Assembly: GCF_029277445.1 (NCBI RefSeq)
Contig: NZ_CP119566.1
Span: forward strand, 1,924,001-1,988,000
Reading direction: 5' to 3'
Origin: Pararhizobium qamdonense
GTDB lineage: Bacteria; Pseudomonadota; Alphaproteobacteria; Rhizobiales; Rhizobiaceae
DNA: 64,000 nt
A program made the position numbers and the translations under genes. The notes under the pieces were generated by a model that ran no database searches, was not told the DNA's origin, and was given only the letters and a program-made list of their open reading frames with translations. Positions within the stretch are counted from its first letter, which is position 1. Each line of letters begins with the position of its first letter. Of the stretch, positions 16,705 through 25,058 are shown piece after piece.

Positions 16705-17190
16705 ATGCTGCCGGCCTGCGATCCTGAAAAACTCCCGCTTCACCCCGATTTGTTCGAGTTGCTGTGCCGCACGGCTGTCGCGAGAATGGGAGTTCCCTCC
16801 TTCTGCCGGCTGCGCAAATGCGGCCGGGAGGAGGAATGCACCGGCACGCTGAAGCTGCGGGAAATCCCGCATTGGTTTCGCGGCCTGGCCGATGTCGATG
16901 CGCTGCTGCCGCTATGCATAGCCAATGCCGATGATGCGTGGTTCCGTGAATTCGTCCTTCAATGGATCCTGTGCCGGGAGGATTATCTCGGCCGCGTCCG
17001 CCCGCCCGAAGCGGTTCGCAGCCTGCTTGCCCTTGACGAGCAGTGGCCGGTTTCCATCTATATGGACGAGCAAGTGAAAATACCTGCCGCCGTAAGCGCC
17101 TTGACCGGCGAGTTGCAGATATTGCTCGACGCTCTGAAGGCTTCCCTGGAAAGCAAGTCTTCAGATGTTCAAAAAGGCGCATCTCTTTGA
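16705..17190 (+). CDS. Conserved small protein of unknown function, Cys motif
   Basis: A 161-residue protein starting at the ATG after AAGGAGAAAGAC. Its clearest landmark is FCRLRKCGREEECTGTLKL (about residues 34-52), in which cysteines follow a C-x4-C-x5-C pattern. This resembles the short cysteine motif of small rhizobial proteins annotated only as hypothetical. The rest is helical and acidic (PHWFRGLADVDALLPLCIANADDAWF). No signal peptide or membrane segment. The DUF1428 gene begins 10 bp after its stop, so the two are probably co-transcribed. I do not recognise a function; metal binding by the cysteines is possible. Confidence 0.65.
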   Translation: MLPACDPEKLPLHPDLFELLCRTAVARMGVPSFCRLRKCGREEECTGTLKLREIPHWFRGLADVDALLPLCIANADDAWFREFVLQWILCREDYLGRVRPPEAVRSLLALDEQWPVSIYMDEQVKIPAAVSALTGELQILLDALKASLESKSSDVQKGASL

Positions 17191-17200
17191 GGAGACGGAC

Positions 17201-17554
17201 ATGCCCTATGTTGATGGATTCATCGTCGCCGTTCCGAAGGACAATATCGAGGCCTACAAGGATCTGGCCCGCACGGCAGGCGAGGTCTGGAAGGAATATG
17301 GCGCGCTCTCCTATGTCGAATGCATCGGCGACGATGTGCCCTATGGCGAGCTCACCTCGTTCCCGCGCGCCGTGCAGGCGACCGATGACGAGGTCGTGGT
17401 CTTTTCCTGGATCACCTACCCCTCACGCGAAGAGCGTGACGAGATCAACAAAAAGGTGATGGCCGATCCGCGCCTGAGCATGGACAATTTTTCCATGCCG
17501 TTCGATGGCAAGCGGATGATCTATGGCGGCTTCAAAAGTTTTCTGGACCTGTAA
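17201..17554 (+). CDS. DUF1428 family protein (YbaA-like)
   Basis: A 117-residue DUF1428 protein. The family opening YVDGFIVAVPKDNIEAYKDLA and the closing SMPFDGKRMIYGGFKSFLDL are both present, with VVVFSWITYPSREERDEINK in the middle. The fold is a dimeric ferredoxin-like (alpha/beta) barrel of unknown biochemical role, shared with E. coli YbaA. The start at 17201 follows GAGGAG and gives the usual length; a longer frame would overlap the upstream gene. Likely second gene of a unit with the 161-residue protein. Confidence 0.92.
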   Translation: MPYVDGFIVAVPKDNIEAYKDLARTAGEVWKEYGALSYVECIGDDVPYGELTSFPRAVQATDDEVVVFSWITYPSREERDEINKKVMADPRLSMDNFSMPFDGKRMIYGGFKSFLDL

Positions 17555-17591
17555 TTGAAGCGCCAAGCGGGTGGCGGCTTGAAAGGATATC

Positions 17592-18014
17592 ATGCCCCAG
17601 ACGATCATCACCCTTCAGACCCGTGGTGCCGGTCTCTACGAATTTACCGGCGAGGCGCAAGCGTTCGTGCGCAGCGCTGGTCTGGAGGAGGGGCTTTTGA
17701 CCGTGTTCGTGCGCCACACGTCCTGCTCGCTGCTCATCCAGGAAAATGCCGATCCGGACGTCCAGCGCGATCTCGATGCCTTCTTCAAGCGCCTAGTGCC
17801 GCCGTCTGACGATCCCTCGATGGGTTGGATCATCCACACTGCCGAAGGTCCTGACGATATGCCGGCCCATATCAAGGCGGCGCTGACGCAGGTATCGATC
17901 GGCATTCCCGTCGGAGCGCGCGGCCTGATGCTCGGCACCTGGCAGGGCCTTTACCTCTTTGAACACCGCGACCGGCCGCACCGCCGCGAGGTTGTGCTGC
18001 ATCTGGGTGGATGA
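17592..18014 (+). CDS. YjbQ family protein (UPF0047)
   Basis: A 140-residue member of the UPF0047/YjbQ family. Hallmarks are VFVRHTSCSLLIQENADPDVQRDL (about residues 38-61), AEGPDDMPAHIKAAL and the C-terminal GTWQGLYLFEHRDRPHRREV. E. coli YjbQ has a weak thiamine-phosphate-synthase activity in vitro, and database entries sometimes carry that name, but the physiological role is unsettled. Complete and of standard length. It follows the DUF1428 gene by 37 bp, with its own GAAAGGA-type ribosome-binding site. Confidence 0.94.
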   Translation: MPQTIITLQTRGAGLYEFTGEAQAFVRSAGLEEGLLTVFVRHTSCSLLIQENADPDVQRDLDAFFKRLVPPSDDPSMGWIIHTAEGPDDMPAHIKAALTQVSIGIPVGARGLMLGTWQGLYLFEHRDRPHRREVVLHLGG

Positions 18015-18218
18015 CGAAGACATCGCGACGTTCAACAGGCTGCATGATTGAAATTACGGGAACAAAAACAAATGTTTGGTGTTGTTACAGTTTCAACGCA
18101 AGCGCGGCTTCATCCAAGGTTTATACGCCGCTGAACATCCGCATATCGCTGGGGTTTCATCCCGAATTGTTACCGTTTCCCGGTGCCGCGCACCGCCACA
18201 CAGACACGAGGACCAACA

Positions 18219-18623
18219 TTGACCGACGCGCAGACCATTGCCAGCCGCTTCATGCAGGCCCTGAACGAGCGGGATTTCGACACGATCGGCACATTCCTCG
18301 ACGAGGATGTGGCGCTGGATACGCTGACGGGCCAGCGCACCATCGGTGCCGGTCCCCTGCGCATGGCGGTCATGAGCTATTTCCGTCATTTCGACGAGAG
18401 TTTCAGCGATATGGTGCTGATGCACGATGCGTTCGGCCAGCGCGTCGCTGTCGATTTGACGGCGCGCGGCCATTACCGCGAGAGCATGCCGGGCTTTGCC
18501 GAGGCGAACGGCCAGTCCTATTCGATCCCGAGCGTCTTCGTCTTCGAGTTCGAAAACGGCGCGGTGACCCGGCTCAGCCATTACCGCAATATCCGCGTTT
18601 TCGAAGAGATTCTGTCCCGCTGA
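18219..18623 (+). CDS. SnoaL-like / NTF2-fold protein
   Basis: A 134-residue protein with the NTF2/SnoaL cone fold signature: TIASRFMQALNERDFDTIGTFLDEDVALD at the start, a central MRMAVMSYFRHF-like helix, and the terminal VFVFEFENGAVTRLSHYRNI. The TTG at 18219 after GAGGACC is the better start; the frame extends to 18183 without a ribosome-binding site. Members act as isomerases, cyclases or ligand-binding proteins, and no catalytic pair can be assigned here. It stands between two unrelated genes. Confidence 0.8.
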   Translation: MTDAQTIASRFMQALNERDFDTIGTFLDEDVALDTLTGQRTIGAGPLRMAVMSYFRHFDESFSDMVLMHDAFGQRVAVDLTARGHYRESMPGFAEANGQSYSIPSVFVFEFENGAVTRLSHYRNIRVFEEILSR

Positions 18624-18825
18624 TTCCTTCTGCCTTTTTCTGGCCACTCAGGCACGCTTCTTTTTCAGCCTGAACGCCGGATGAACGGCGGATTCGGGTT
18701 TCGTTCAGCCAGGCCGGATTAGGGTTTTCTCAATGCCCCAGAACAAGGCGGCGCCAAAACAAGGCGGCCGCAAAAACAAGGTGGGCAAACATTTTAGGGT
18801 TTGGATTCTTGAAGGAGAAACAGTC

Positions 18826-19212
18826 ATGAAACAGATTTTTGCAAAGCTCGCCCTTGCCGGCATGATCGGTTTGACCGGCCTTGGTGCCACGCTGACCCCG
18901 GCTGCAGCCGACACGATCACGCTCGGCCTGAGTTCCGGCGGCATCGTCGATGTCCAGTATCGTGATCGCGACCGTTATGGCGACGAACGCGACTGGGACC
19001 GCGACCGCCGTCATCGTCCGGGCTGGGGCCATGAGCGCCGTGGCCGCTGCGATCCCTGGCTTGCCCAGGAAAAGGCCCGCGATTTCGGCATGCGCCGGGC
19101 CCGCGTGGTTGACGTCTCGCCCCGCCGCGTCGTCGTCGAAGGCATGCGCCGTGGCAATTACCGTACCTTGGTATTCGCCAATGCCCGCGGTTGCCCAGTC
19201 ATCGGCCGTTAA
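18826..19212 (+). CDS. Small secreted Arg/Asp-rich protein
   Basis: A 128-residue predicted exported protein. The start ATG at 18826 follows GAAGGAG. The signal peptide runs to about residue 29 (KLALAGMIGLTGLGATLTPAAA). A charged low-complexity stretch comes next (YRDRDRYGDERDWDRDRRHR), then a conserved tail with two cysteines (RGRCDPWLAQEKARDFGM ... RTLVFANARGCPVIGR). Similar short signal-peptide proteins are frequent in Rhizobiaceae and annotated as hypothetical. Its last codons lie in the first unit of a 16-bp tandem repeat. Confidence 0.8.
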   Translation: MKQIFAKLALAGMIGLTGLGATLTPAAADTITLGLSSGGIVDVQYRDRDRYGDERDWDRDRRHRPGWGHERRGRCDPWLAQEKARDFGMRRARVVDVSPRRVVVEGMRRGNYRTLVFANARGCPVIGR

Positions 19213-19245
19213 AGTCATCGGCCGTTAAAGTCATCGGCCGCTGAT
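19198..19245. repeat. Three 16-bp tandem repeats across a stop codon
   Basis: The unit GTCATCGGCCGTTAAA occurs at 19198-19213 and 19214-19229, with a third diverged copy at 19230-19245. The first copy encodes the final VIGR and TAA of the upstream protein, so the duplication has spread downstream from the gene end. Confidence 0.9.
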
Positions 19246-19382
19246 ACAGCGATATCGATTCTTTCCGTCTTGTCTCCCCCGGCCGGCGGAAAGTCTAGCC
19301 CCTCGCGGTTTTACTGCGGGGGGTGCTTTGTTTTGGGCGCAGAGCGCAACGCAGGCTGTGTCGCCACTCCCATCAAGCCCAT

Positions 19383-19411
19383 AAAAAAAATCCCGCCGAA
19401 GCGGGATTTGA
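19383..19411 (-). terminator. Rho-independent terminator of the SIMPL gene
   Basis: On the minus strand, AAATCCCGC-TTCG-GCGGGATTT is followed by a run of T. It begins about 25 bp beyond the stop of the SIMPL-domain gene. Confidence 0.9.
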
Positions 19412-19435
19412 TCGTCCACGGTTGTTGGCAGTGGG

Positions 19436-20185
19436 CTATTCTTGCTTGATCGCGAAGGTGACGTTGACGGTGACGTTATAGCTGTTTTCTCCCGTGGCGA
19501 TCGGCACGGCATCGGCGGCATATTCCTTTGCCATGGCGCGCATCATCGGCATTGGTTCGGGCCGGGATGAGTTCTCTGAAATTTCAACAATACGGCCGAT
19601 CGAAACGCCGGCGGCTTCCGACAGGACCTTGGCCTTGGCAACGGCATCCGTCACCGCCGATTTGCGGGCTTCGGTGATCGTTGCTTCCGGCTTGTCGTTG
19701 GAAAACTGGATCGAACCGCCCTGGTTGACGCCGAGCGTTACCGACTGATCAATGATCTCGCCGAGCTTGGCAAGGTCGCGCACCTTGATGGTCAGCGAAT
19801 TGGCCACCTGGTATCCCGTCAGCACCGGCTGGCGGTTGCCGCCGTCGCTATTGTCCGGATACTGGTATTGCGGATTGACAGCGAAACCGGAGGTCTGCAG
19901 GTCGCGATCGGCAATGCCGGATGTTTTCAGCGCGTTCAGCACATCGGCCATCGCCTTGTTATTGGCGTCGAGCGCTTCTTTTGCAGTCTTGGCATCCTTG
20001 ACGACGCTGAACGACAGGATCGCCAGATCCGGAGCAACGCTGGCGCGGCCTTCGCCCGATACGGTGATCACGGCTTCGCGCGGCGTGGCGGTATCCTGCG
20101 CAAAGGCCGAAGCCCCGGCAATCCCCGCAAAAGCGGCGGCCAGAACGGCGATCTTGAGGCTGCGGGGCAAATAGGTGGATGTCAT
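19436..20185 (-). CDS. SIMPL-domain periplasmic protein
   Basis: A 249-residue exported protein with a SIMPL domain (DUF541), a periplasmic family that includes E. coli YggE. The signal peptide is near residues 1-29 (SLKIAVLAAAFAGIAGASAFAQ). The domain begins with AVITVSGEGRASVAPDLAIL and continues with DRDLQTSGFAVNPQYQYP, GYQVANSLTIKVRDLAKLGEI and the C-terminal YNVTVNVTFAIKQ. YggE has been linked to oxidative-stress tolerance; the role here is inferred at most. The ATG at 20185 follows GGAGAG and is favoured over the longer frame from 20257, which lacks a signal peptide at its start. Confidence 0.93.
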   Translation of the reverse strand: MTSTYLPRSLKIAVLAAAFAGIAGASAFAQDTATPREAVITVSGEGRASVAPDLAILSFSVVKDAKTAKEALDANNKAMADVLNALKTSGIADRDLQTSGFAVNPQYQYPDNSDGGNRQPVLTGYQVANSLTIKVRDLAKLGEIIDQSVTLGVNQGGSIQFSNDKPEATITEARKSAVTDAVAKAKVLSEAAGVSIGRIVEISENSSRPEPMPMMRAMAKEYAADAVPIATGENSYNVTVNVTFAIKQE

Positions 20186-20343
20186 GGACAGTTTCTCTCC
20201 AGTTGTGTTTCGTCCCTGCCACCTTATTGCGGATTGATTGTGTAGGGATTGCGGCAACGTCTTGTGGGAAAATCAGTTTTCCGCTAGAGCCAATCCCACC
20301 CGCGGCCTGCCATTGGCCCGCGGCACCCCGGACACCTCCGGAA

Positions 20344-20419
20344 GGGCCTGTAGCTCAATGGTTAGAGCCGGCGGCTCATAACCGCTTGGTTGGGGGTTCG
20401 AGTCCCTCCGGGCCCACCA
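20344..20419 (+). tRNA. tRNA with CAU anticodon, probably tRNA-Ile2 (lysidine type)
   Basis: A complete 76-nt cloverleaf including an encoded CCA. The acceptor stem GGGCCTG pairs with the 3' CGGGCCC, the D-arm is TAGCTCAATGGTTAGAGC, the anticodon loop is CTCATAA and the T-arm is GGGGGTTCGAGTCCCTCC. The anticodon CAU could mean Met or Ile. The anticodon arm and variable loop (CTCATAACCGCTTGGT) resemble E. coli ileX more than metT, which favours AUA-reading tRNA-Ile after lysidine modification by TilS. Confidence 0.93.
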
Positions 20420-20509
20420 TATTTGTCTATACCGCCCACAGTCGTCTCCCAAATAATTGAATATGCTTTTGGGGCTGCGATTGAATCTGCCTGCACCTAC
20501 AGCCGCGTG

Positions 20510-21364
20510 CTATGCGTGCCTAGGTAGATAACGCTCGATAAAGTCACGCTCCGCACCTCCATAAACGAACTTCTTCGCGTTGATGAGGGACGATTGGTTG
20601 TTCGCCTTGACCACATCGCGAGCGGGCATCCGGGCAAAGTGGTCGATGACATCCGGCGCATCACTGGCGATGAAAAGGTGCGTCGGAGACAACGGTATCG
20701 AGATGGTGGTGCGTGGCTTGTAGAGGTCGCCAACTCGTTCGAAGGGATTGTCCCCGAGGAGCAACCGCCTCGGTCCTACTGAGACGTCTTTGACGAGCCA
20801 GCGCAGATGAATGATACGGTCAATGGCCTTTTCGCTTTGGATCAGATCAACCAGGACCTTCAGTCCCGAATTGGCGACACGGGCAGGCGCGTGCTTAGAA
20901 GCCCACTCGTACAGCGTGTTTTCTGCACTATCGCTTTTCACCGCGTCGAACTCAGGGATCGGTTGGGACAGGTCTTGAGCTATGTGCTCTTGCACTCTCG
21001 CTGTGACCATCTCCACGATATGAGGGACGCGCAACAGTGAGGCGTTAAGGTAGATGGTCCACCAGTATCGCTCTTCAAGCGACAGCTTGGCAGGCCCTTT
21101 GCCAATGAGTTTGTCCAAAACCGGCTTCGCTGCTGTTTCGATTTTCCCGAACAGCTTGATTTCAATTTGCTGTGCCTCTTCGTCGCTAACATGAGTGAGC
21201 GAGTACAGGCCGGGGACGTATGCGGTGGCAGCGGTGGTGACCGGTTTGCAGACGAGCTTGTTGTGGAACGGGATGCGCCCCCACCGGCTGATTTTGCCCT
21301 GTTGATCTCTCCACTTACCCAAGTGGAACTGGGGCACGTAGTGATGATCGCCAGCTTTGCTCAA
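20510..21364 (-). CDS. DUF4238 domain protein
   Basis: A 284-residue DUF4238 protein. The family start is clear (GDHHYVPQFHLGKWRDQQGKI). ERYWWTIYLNASLLRVPHI in the middle and LLLGDNPFERVGDLYKPRTTISIPLSPTHLFI near the end are also typical, the latter matching the conserved SDNPV-type segment. The fold is unassigned and the function unknown. Third codon positions are less GC-rich than in flanking genes, and the gene lies 91 bp from the 3' end of a tRNA, a common integration site. It may be cargo of a former genomic island, but no integrase or repeated tRNA end is seen. Confidence 0.85.
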   Translation of the reverse strand: MSKAGDHHYVPQFHLGKWRDQQGKISRWGRIPFHNKLVCKPVTTAATAYVPGLYSLTHVSDEEAQQIEIKLFGKIETAAKPVLDKLIGKGPAKLSLEERYWWTIYLNASLLRVPHIVEMVTARVQEHIAQDLSQPIPEFDAVKSDSAENTLYEWASKHAPARVANSGLKVLVDLIQSEKAIDRIIHLRWLVKDVSVGPRRLLLGDNPFERVGDLYKPRTTISIPLSPTHLFIASDAPDVIDHFARMPARDVVKANNQSSLINAKKFVYGGAERDFIERYLPRHA

Positions 21365-21558
21365 TCGTCGCCCTCGTGGAGTTACTCTGCAAACATACTC
21401 ACGTGACTTGGGAAATGTCTACAGAAGCCCCAGCAGCCCAATATATGTTGGCATCAGTGTTGATGCCACACCCAAATTGACGTGATAAAACTAGCAATTA
21501 CAATATCTAACCGACTTACATGGGGCCTCCCGCCCCATCTCCCGTCATAGCCTCCAAC

Positions 21559-22746
21559 TCACCCCGGCTTCGCACCAAGCGCATGCAGGATCCCGCGCAG
21601 TTCGGCCAGGCCGCGGAGGCGGCCTATGGCGGGGTAGCCGGGGGTGACGGTTTTTTCGAGGTCGTCGAGCATGCGGTGGCCGTGGTCGGAGCGGAAGACG
21701 ATGGTGTTTTCGCCTGAGCGGCGGCGGTCTTCGGTGACGAGTTCCTTCAGCACCGCGACCATATCGACATCGCCCTCCAGATGGGCGCTTTCGTGGAAGC
21801 TGCGGCCGTCCTTTTCCCGTGCCGTGGCGCGCAGATGGGCGAAATGGATGCGGCCGGCAAAGCGCCGGGCAATGGCCGGCAGGTCGTTGTCTTCGCGCAC
21901 GCCAAGGCTGCCGGTGCAAAAGCACATGCCGTTGGCTTGTGAGGGCACGGCGTCAAACAGGGCGGCGTAATCGTCGGCGGTCGAGGCGATGCGGGGCAGG
22001 CCGAAGAGCGGGCGTGGCGGATCGTCTGGATGCAGGGTCAGCTTGACGCCGAGCGCTTCTGCGGCGGGGGTCACGGCTTCAAGAAATTCGACCAGATGCT
22101 GGCGGAAGCGGCTGGCATCGACCCCTCTATAGGCGGCGAGCCGTTCGCGAAATCCGGGAACCGTCATCGGTTCGGTGGTGGAGCCGGGCAGGGCCGAGGT
22201 GATGATACGGGTGATCTCCGCCATCTCTTCTTCCGGCATCGCCTCGAACACGGTTTTGGCGCGTTCACGGTCTTCGTCCGAATAGTCGTTTTCGGCGCCC
22301 TGTCGCTTCAGCACGAACAGGTCGAAGGCGGCAAAGCGCTCGTGGTCGAAGCGCATGGCGGTGGCACCGGTCGGAGTGACGAAATCCAGTTCGGTGCGCG
22401 TCCAGTCGACCACCGGCATGAAATTGTAGCAGATGATCTTGATGCCGCAGGCGGCGACCGCCTCGAGGCTGGCAATCCAGGCGTCGATCTCGGCTTTGGC
22501 CTTGCCGCCCGTGCGCTTGACGGCATCGGGGATGGGGATGCTTTCGACGACCGACCAGGTGAGCGGCGAGCGCCCGGCGGGCGTGGTTTCGATGAGGTTT
22601 TGGCGCTCGCGCACCTCGCTCTGCGTCCAGGCGCGCCCGATCGGCACATGGTGCAGCGCCGAGACGATATTGGTCGCCCCGGTCTGGCGCACATCATCCA
22701 GCGTCACCGGTGCATCCGGCCCGAACCATCTCCATCCCTGACGCAT
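21559..22746 (-). CDS. uxuA: Mannonate dehydratase
   Basis: A 395-residue UxuA that dehydrates D-mannonate to 2-keto-3-deoxy-D-gluconate using Mn2+ or Fe2+. Conserved landmarks are the N-terminal WRWFGPDAPVTLDDVRQTGA, CYNFMPVVDWTRTEL (around 125-140), the metal-site segments LTLHPDDPPRPLFGLPR and GMCFCTGSLGVR, and IHFAHLRAT. Length agrees with the family. It is transcribed with the upstream GntR gene, divergent from uxaC. With UxaC and UxuB it completes the glucuronate branch of the hexuronate pathway. Confidence 0.97.
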   Translation of the reverse strand: MRQGWRWFGPDAPVTLDDVRQTGATNIVSALHHVPIGRAWTQSEVRERQNLIETTPAGRSPLTWSVVESIPIPDAVKRTGGKAKAEIDAWIASLEAVAACGIKIICYNFMPVVDWTRTELDFVTPTGATAMRFDHERFAAFDLFVLKRQGAENDYSDEDRERAKTVFEAMPEEEMAEITRIITSALPGSTTEPMTVPGFRERLAAYRGVDASRFRQHLVEFLEAVTPAAEALGVKLTLHPDDPPRPLFGLPRIASTADDYAALFDAVPSQANGMCFCTGSLGVREDNDLPAIARRFAGRIHFAHLRATAREKDGRSFHESAHLEGDVDMVAVLKELVTEDRRRSGENTIVFRSDHGHRMLDDLEKTVTPGYPAIGRLRGLAELRGILHALGAKPG

Positions 22747-22785
22747 GCCTGCTTCTTCCTCCGGTTTTATTCAGTTTCTTGGTGT

Positions 22786-23508
22786 TCAGCAAAAATAATC
22801 GGGGTGCATGACCCGCAATTCGGCGACATCGGGGATGACGGCGCTCAGATGGTGCATCATGGCCGCGCGGGCGCCATCAACGTCATGGGCGGCGATGGCA
22901 TTGCGGATCGTCACATGCTCTTCGATCACGCTTTCCATGCGTCCAAGCGCCGGCAAGGTCAGGCGGCGGGCGCGGTCGATCTGGATCTTCACTGTCTTCA
23001 AGATGGCCCAGATGCCGGGATAGCCGGCGATCCCGGCGATCGTCTCGTGAAAGGCCTCGTCCTGCTCGTGGAAAAGCGAGGTCTCGTTATGGGCGGCATG
23101 CAGGCGCTGGCGGGCGATGATCGCGTCCAGCTTGGCAATGTCGGTTTGCGTGGCAATCGCTGTCGCCGATTCCACCGTCGTTCCCTCCAGCGACTTGCGG
23201 ATCACCACCGCCTCGGGAATGGCTGAGACCGGAACCAGCGACACGAAGGTGCCCGACTGCGGGAAGATGTCGACAAGCCCGGCTTCGGCCAGCCGCAGCA
23301 GCGCTTCGCGCACCGGGGTGCGGCTGACGCCGAACTCCTCGGCAATCCGCTTTTCCTGCAGTGGCATGCCGGGCGGCATCTGCAAAGAGGAGATGGCCGC
23401 GTGCAGCCGGTCATAGATCGCCGATCCCGCCGTGACGCGCCGAAGCTTTGCAGCGGACGGCTCTGCGATGCGGGACGCGGCGATGGTGCTGAGGGGCGCT
23501 GATGACAT
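22786..23508 (-). CDS. GntR-family (FadR/UxuR-like) regulator of the hexuronate genes
   Basis: A 240-residue regulator with an N-terminal GntR winged helix (about residues 25-95: AIYDRLHAAISSLQMPPGMP, EKRIAEEFGVSRTPVREALLRLAEAGLV) and a C-terminal FCD ligand domain with likely metal-binding histidines (EQDEAFHETIAGIAG, EEHVTIRNAI, MMHHLSAV). It sits between uxuA and uxaC, so it most likely represses both units and is released by a hexuronate or pathway intermediate. A perfect palindrome in the divergent promoter is its probable operator. Close relatives in enterics are UxuR and ExuR. Confidence 0.92.
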   Translation of the reverse strand: MSSAPLSTIAASRIAEPSAAKLRRVTAGSAIYDRLHAAISSLQMPPGMPLQEKRIAEEFGVSRTPVREALLRLAEAGLVDIFPQSGTFVSLVPVSAIPEAVVIRKSLEGTTVESATAIATQTDIAKLDAIIARQRLHAAHNETSLFHEQDEAFHETIAGIAGYPGIWAILKTVKIQIDRARRLTLPALGRMESVIEEHVTIRNAIAAHDVDGARAAMMHHLSAVIPDVAELRVMHPDYFC

Positions 23509-23539
23509 GAAAGCTCTCGAAGCGTTGACACTGTTGTGA

Positions 23540-23549
23540 ATACTAGTAT
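23540..23549. promoter_or_regulatory. Probable GntR operator in the divergent uxuA/uxaC promoter
   Basis: Perfect 10-bp palindrome ATACTAGTAT located 31 bp upstream of the GntR start and about 50 bp before uxaC. CTAG is rare in such genomes, and the site is centred where a repressor would control both directions. Confidence 0.65.
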
Positions 23550-23598
23550 ATCAGTTTCTCAACGTTGCCAAGACGTGAAGCGGGAGGAGCGACAAGGA

Positions 23599-24999
23599 AT
23601 GGCATTGCACCCCGACAGGCTGTTTCCTGCCGACCCCGGTACGCGGGCGATCGCAAGGCAGCTTTATCAGACGGTTCAGTCACTGCCGATCGTATCGCCG
23701 CATGGCCATACGGACCCGTCCTGGTATGCGCAAGACAAGCCGTTTCCAGACCCGGCGGCGCTGTTCATCACGCCCGATCACTATGCGACGCGCATGCTTT
23801 ATTCGCAGGGTGTGCGGCTGGAGGATCTCGGTGTTGCGCGGCGTGACGGTGCGGCGGTCGAGACGGACCCGCGCACGATATGGCGGCTGTTTGCCAGGCA
23901 TTTTCATCTGTTTGCGGGAACGCCGACGCGCATCTGGTTCGAGCATTCGATGGAGACCGTATTCGGGATTACCGAGCGCCTGTCAATTGAAACCGCCGAT
24001 GCCCTGTTCGACCAGATCGAAGCGGCTATCCCAACGCCGCAGATGCGGCCGCGTGCGCTGTTTGACCGCTTCAATATGGAAGTGATCGCCACCACCGACA
24101 GCGCGCTTGATGATCTCAGCCATCATGATGCCGTACGCGCTTCGGGGTGGCATGGGCGCGTGGTGCCGACCTATCGGCCGGATGCGGTGGTCGATCCGCA
24201 GGCATCAGGATTTGCCGGAAACCTCGAGCGGTTCCTGGGCATGACCGGGGAGCAGGCGACGTTTGCCGGCTATCTGAATGCGCACCGGGCGCGGCGTGCC
24301 TTCTTCAAGGCGCGCGGGGCCACGGCCACCGATCATGGCCATGCCACCGCCCGCACCGAGAATCTTGCGCCAGACGAGGCGGCGCGGTTGTTCGACACAG
24401 TGTTGGCCGGCCGGGCGGACGCGGGAGAGGCCGATGCCTTCCGGGGGCAGATGTTGACGGAAATGGCGCGGATGAGCCGAGATGATGGGCTGGTGATGCA
24501 GATCCATCCTGGGTCATACCGCAACCATAATCCGTCGCTGTTTGCGGATTTCGGTCCCGACAAGGGGGCGGATATTCCCTCTGCCACCAGCTATGTGCAG
24601 GCTTTGAAGCCGTTGCTCGACGTTGCCGGCAATGATCCGGAGCTGACGGTCATCCTCTTCACGCTCGATGAAACCGCCTATTCGCGCGAGCTTGCGCCGC
24701 TTGCCGGCCATTATCCGGCGCTCAAGCTTGGCCCCGCCTGGTGGTTTTTCGACAGCCCGGAAGGCATGCGCCGCTACCGTGAGACAACGACGGAGACCGC
24801 CGGGTTCTACAACACGGTCGGGTTCAACGACGACACCCGCGCCTATCTGTCGATCCCGGCCCGCCACGACATGGCGCGGCGGGTGGACTGCGCCTATCTC
24901 GCCCGGCTCGTGGCAGACCACCGCCTTGACGAGGAAGAGGCATCCGGTCTGGCGCACGAACTCGCCTACGGGCTGGCAAAGAGAGCCTATCGACTGTGA
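23599..24999 (+). CDS. uxaC: Uronate isomerase (glucuronate isomerase)
   Basis: A 466-residue amidohydrolase-fold enzyme that isomerises D-glucuronate to D-fructuronate (and D-galacturonate to D-tagaturonate). The metal motif HGH is seen in PIVSPHGHTDPSWYA near residue 35. Other hallmarks are MRPRALFDRFNMEVIATTDSALDDL, GLVMQIHPGSYRNHN and GPAWWFFDSPEGMRRYRE. The ATG at 23599 follows ACAAGG. It is the first gene of a long unit that continues with the ABC importer and uxuB. No uxaA or uxaB is present, so only the glucuronate branch is complete here. Confidence 0.97.
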   Translation: MALHPDRLFPADPGTRAIARQLYQTVQSLPIVSPHGHTDPSWYAQDKPFPDPAALFITPDHYATRMLYSQGVRLEDLGVARRDGAAVETDPRTIWRLFARHFHLFAGTPTRIWFEHSMETVFGITERLSIETADALFDQIEAAIPTPQMRPRALFDRFNMEVIATTDSALDDLSHHDAVRASGWHGRVVPTYRPDAVVDPQASGFAGNLERFLGMTGEQATFAGYLNAHRARRAFFKARGATATDHGHATARTENLAPDEAARLFDTVLAGRADAGEADAFRGQMLTEMARMSRDDGLVMQIHPGSYRNHNPSLFADFGPDKGADIPSATSYVQALKPLLDVAGNDPELTVILFTLDETAYSRELAPLAGHYPALKLGPAWWFFDSPEGMRRYRETTTETAGFYNTVGFNDDTRAYLSIPARHDMARRVDCAYLARLVADHRLDEEEASGLAHELAYGLAKRAYRL

Positions 25000-25058
25000 C
25001 TATCTGGCAGACGGGCGGCGCAGGAGGCGCCCGCTGCACAACAAGGGAGGAGAACGAC

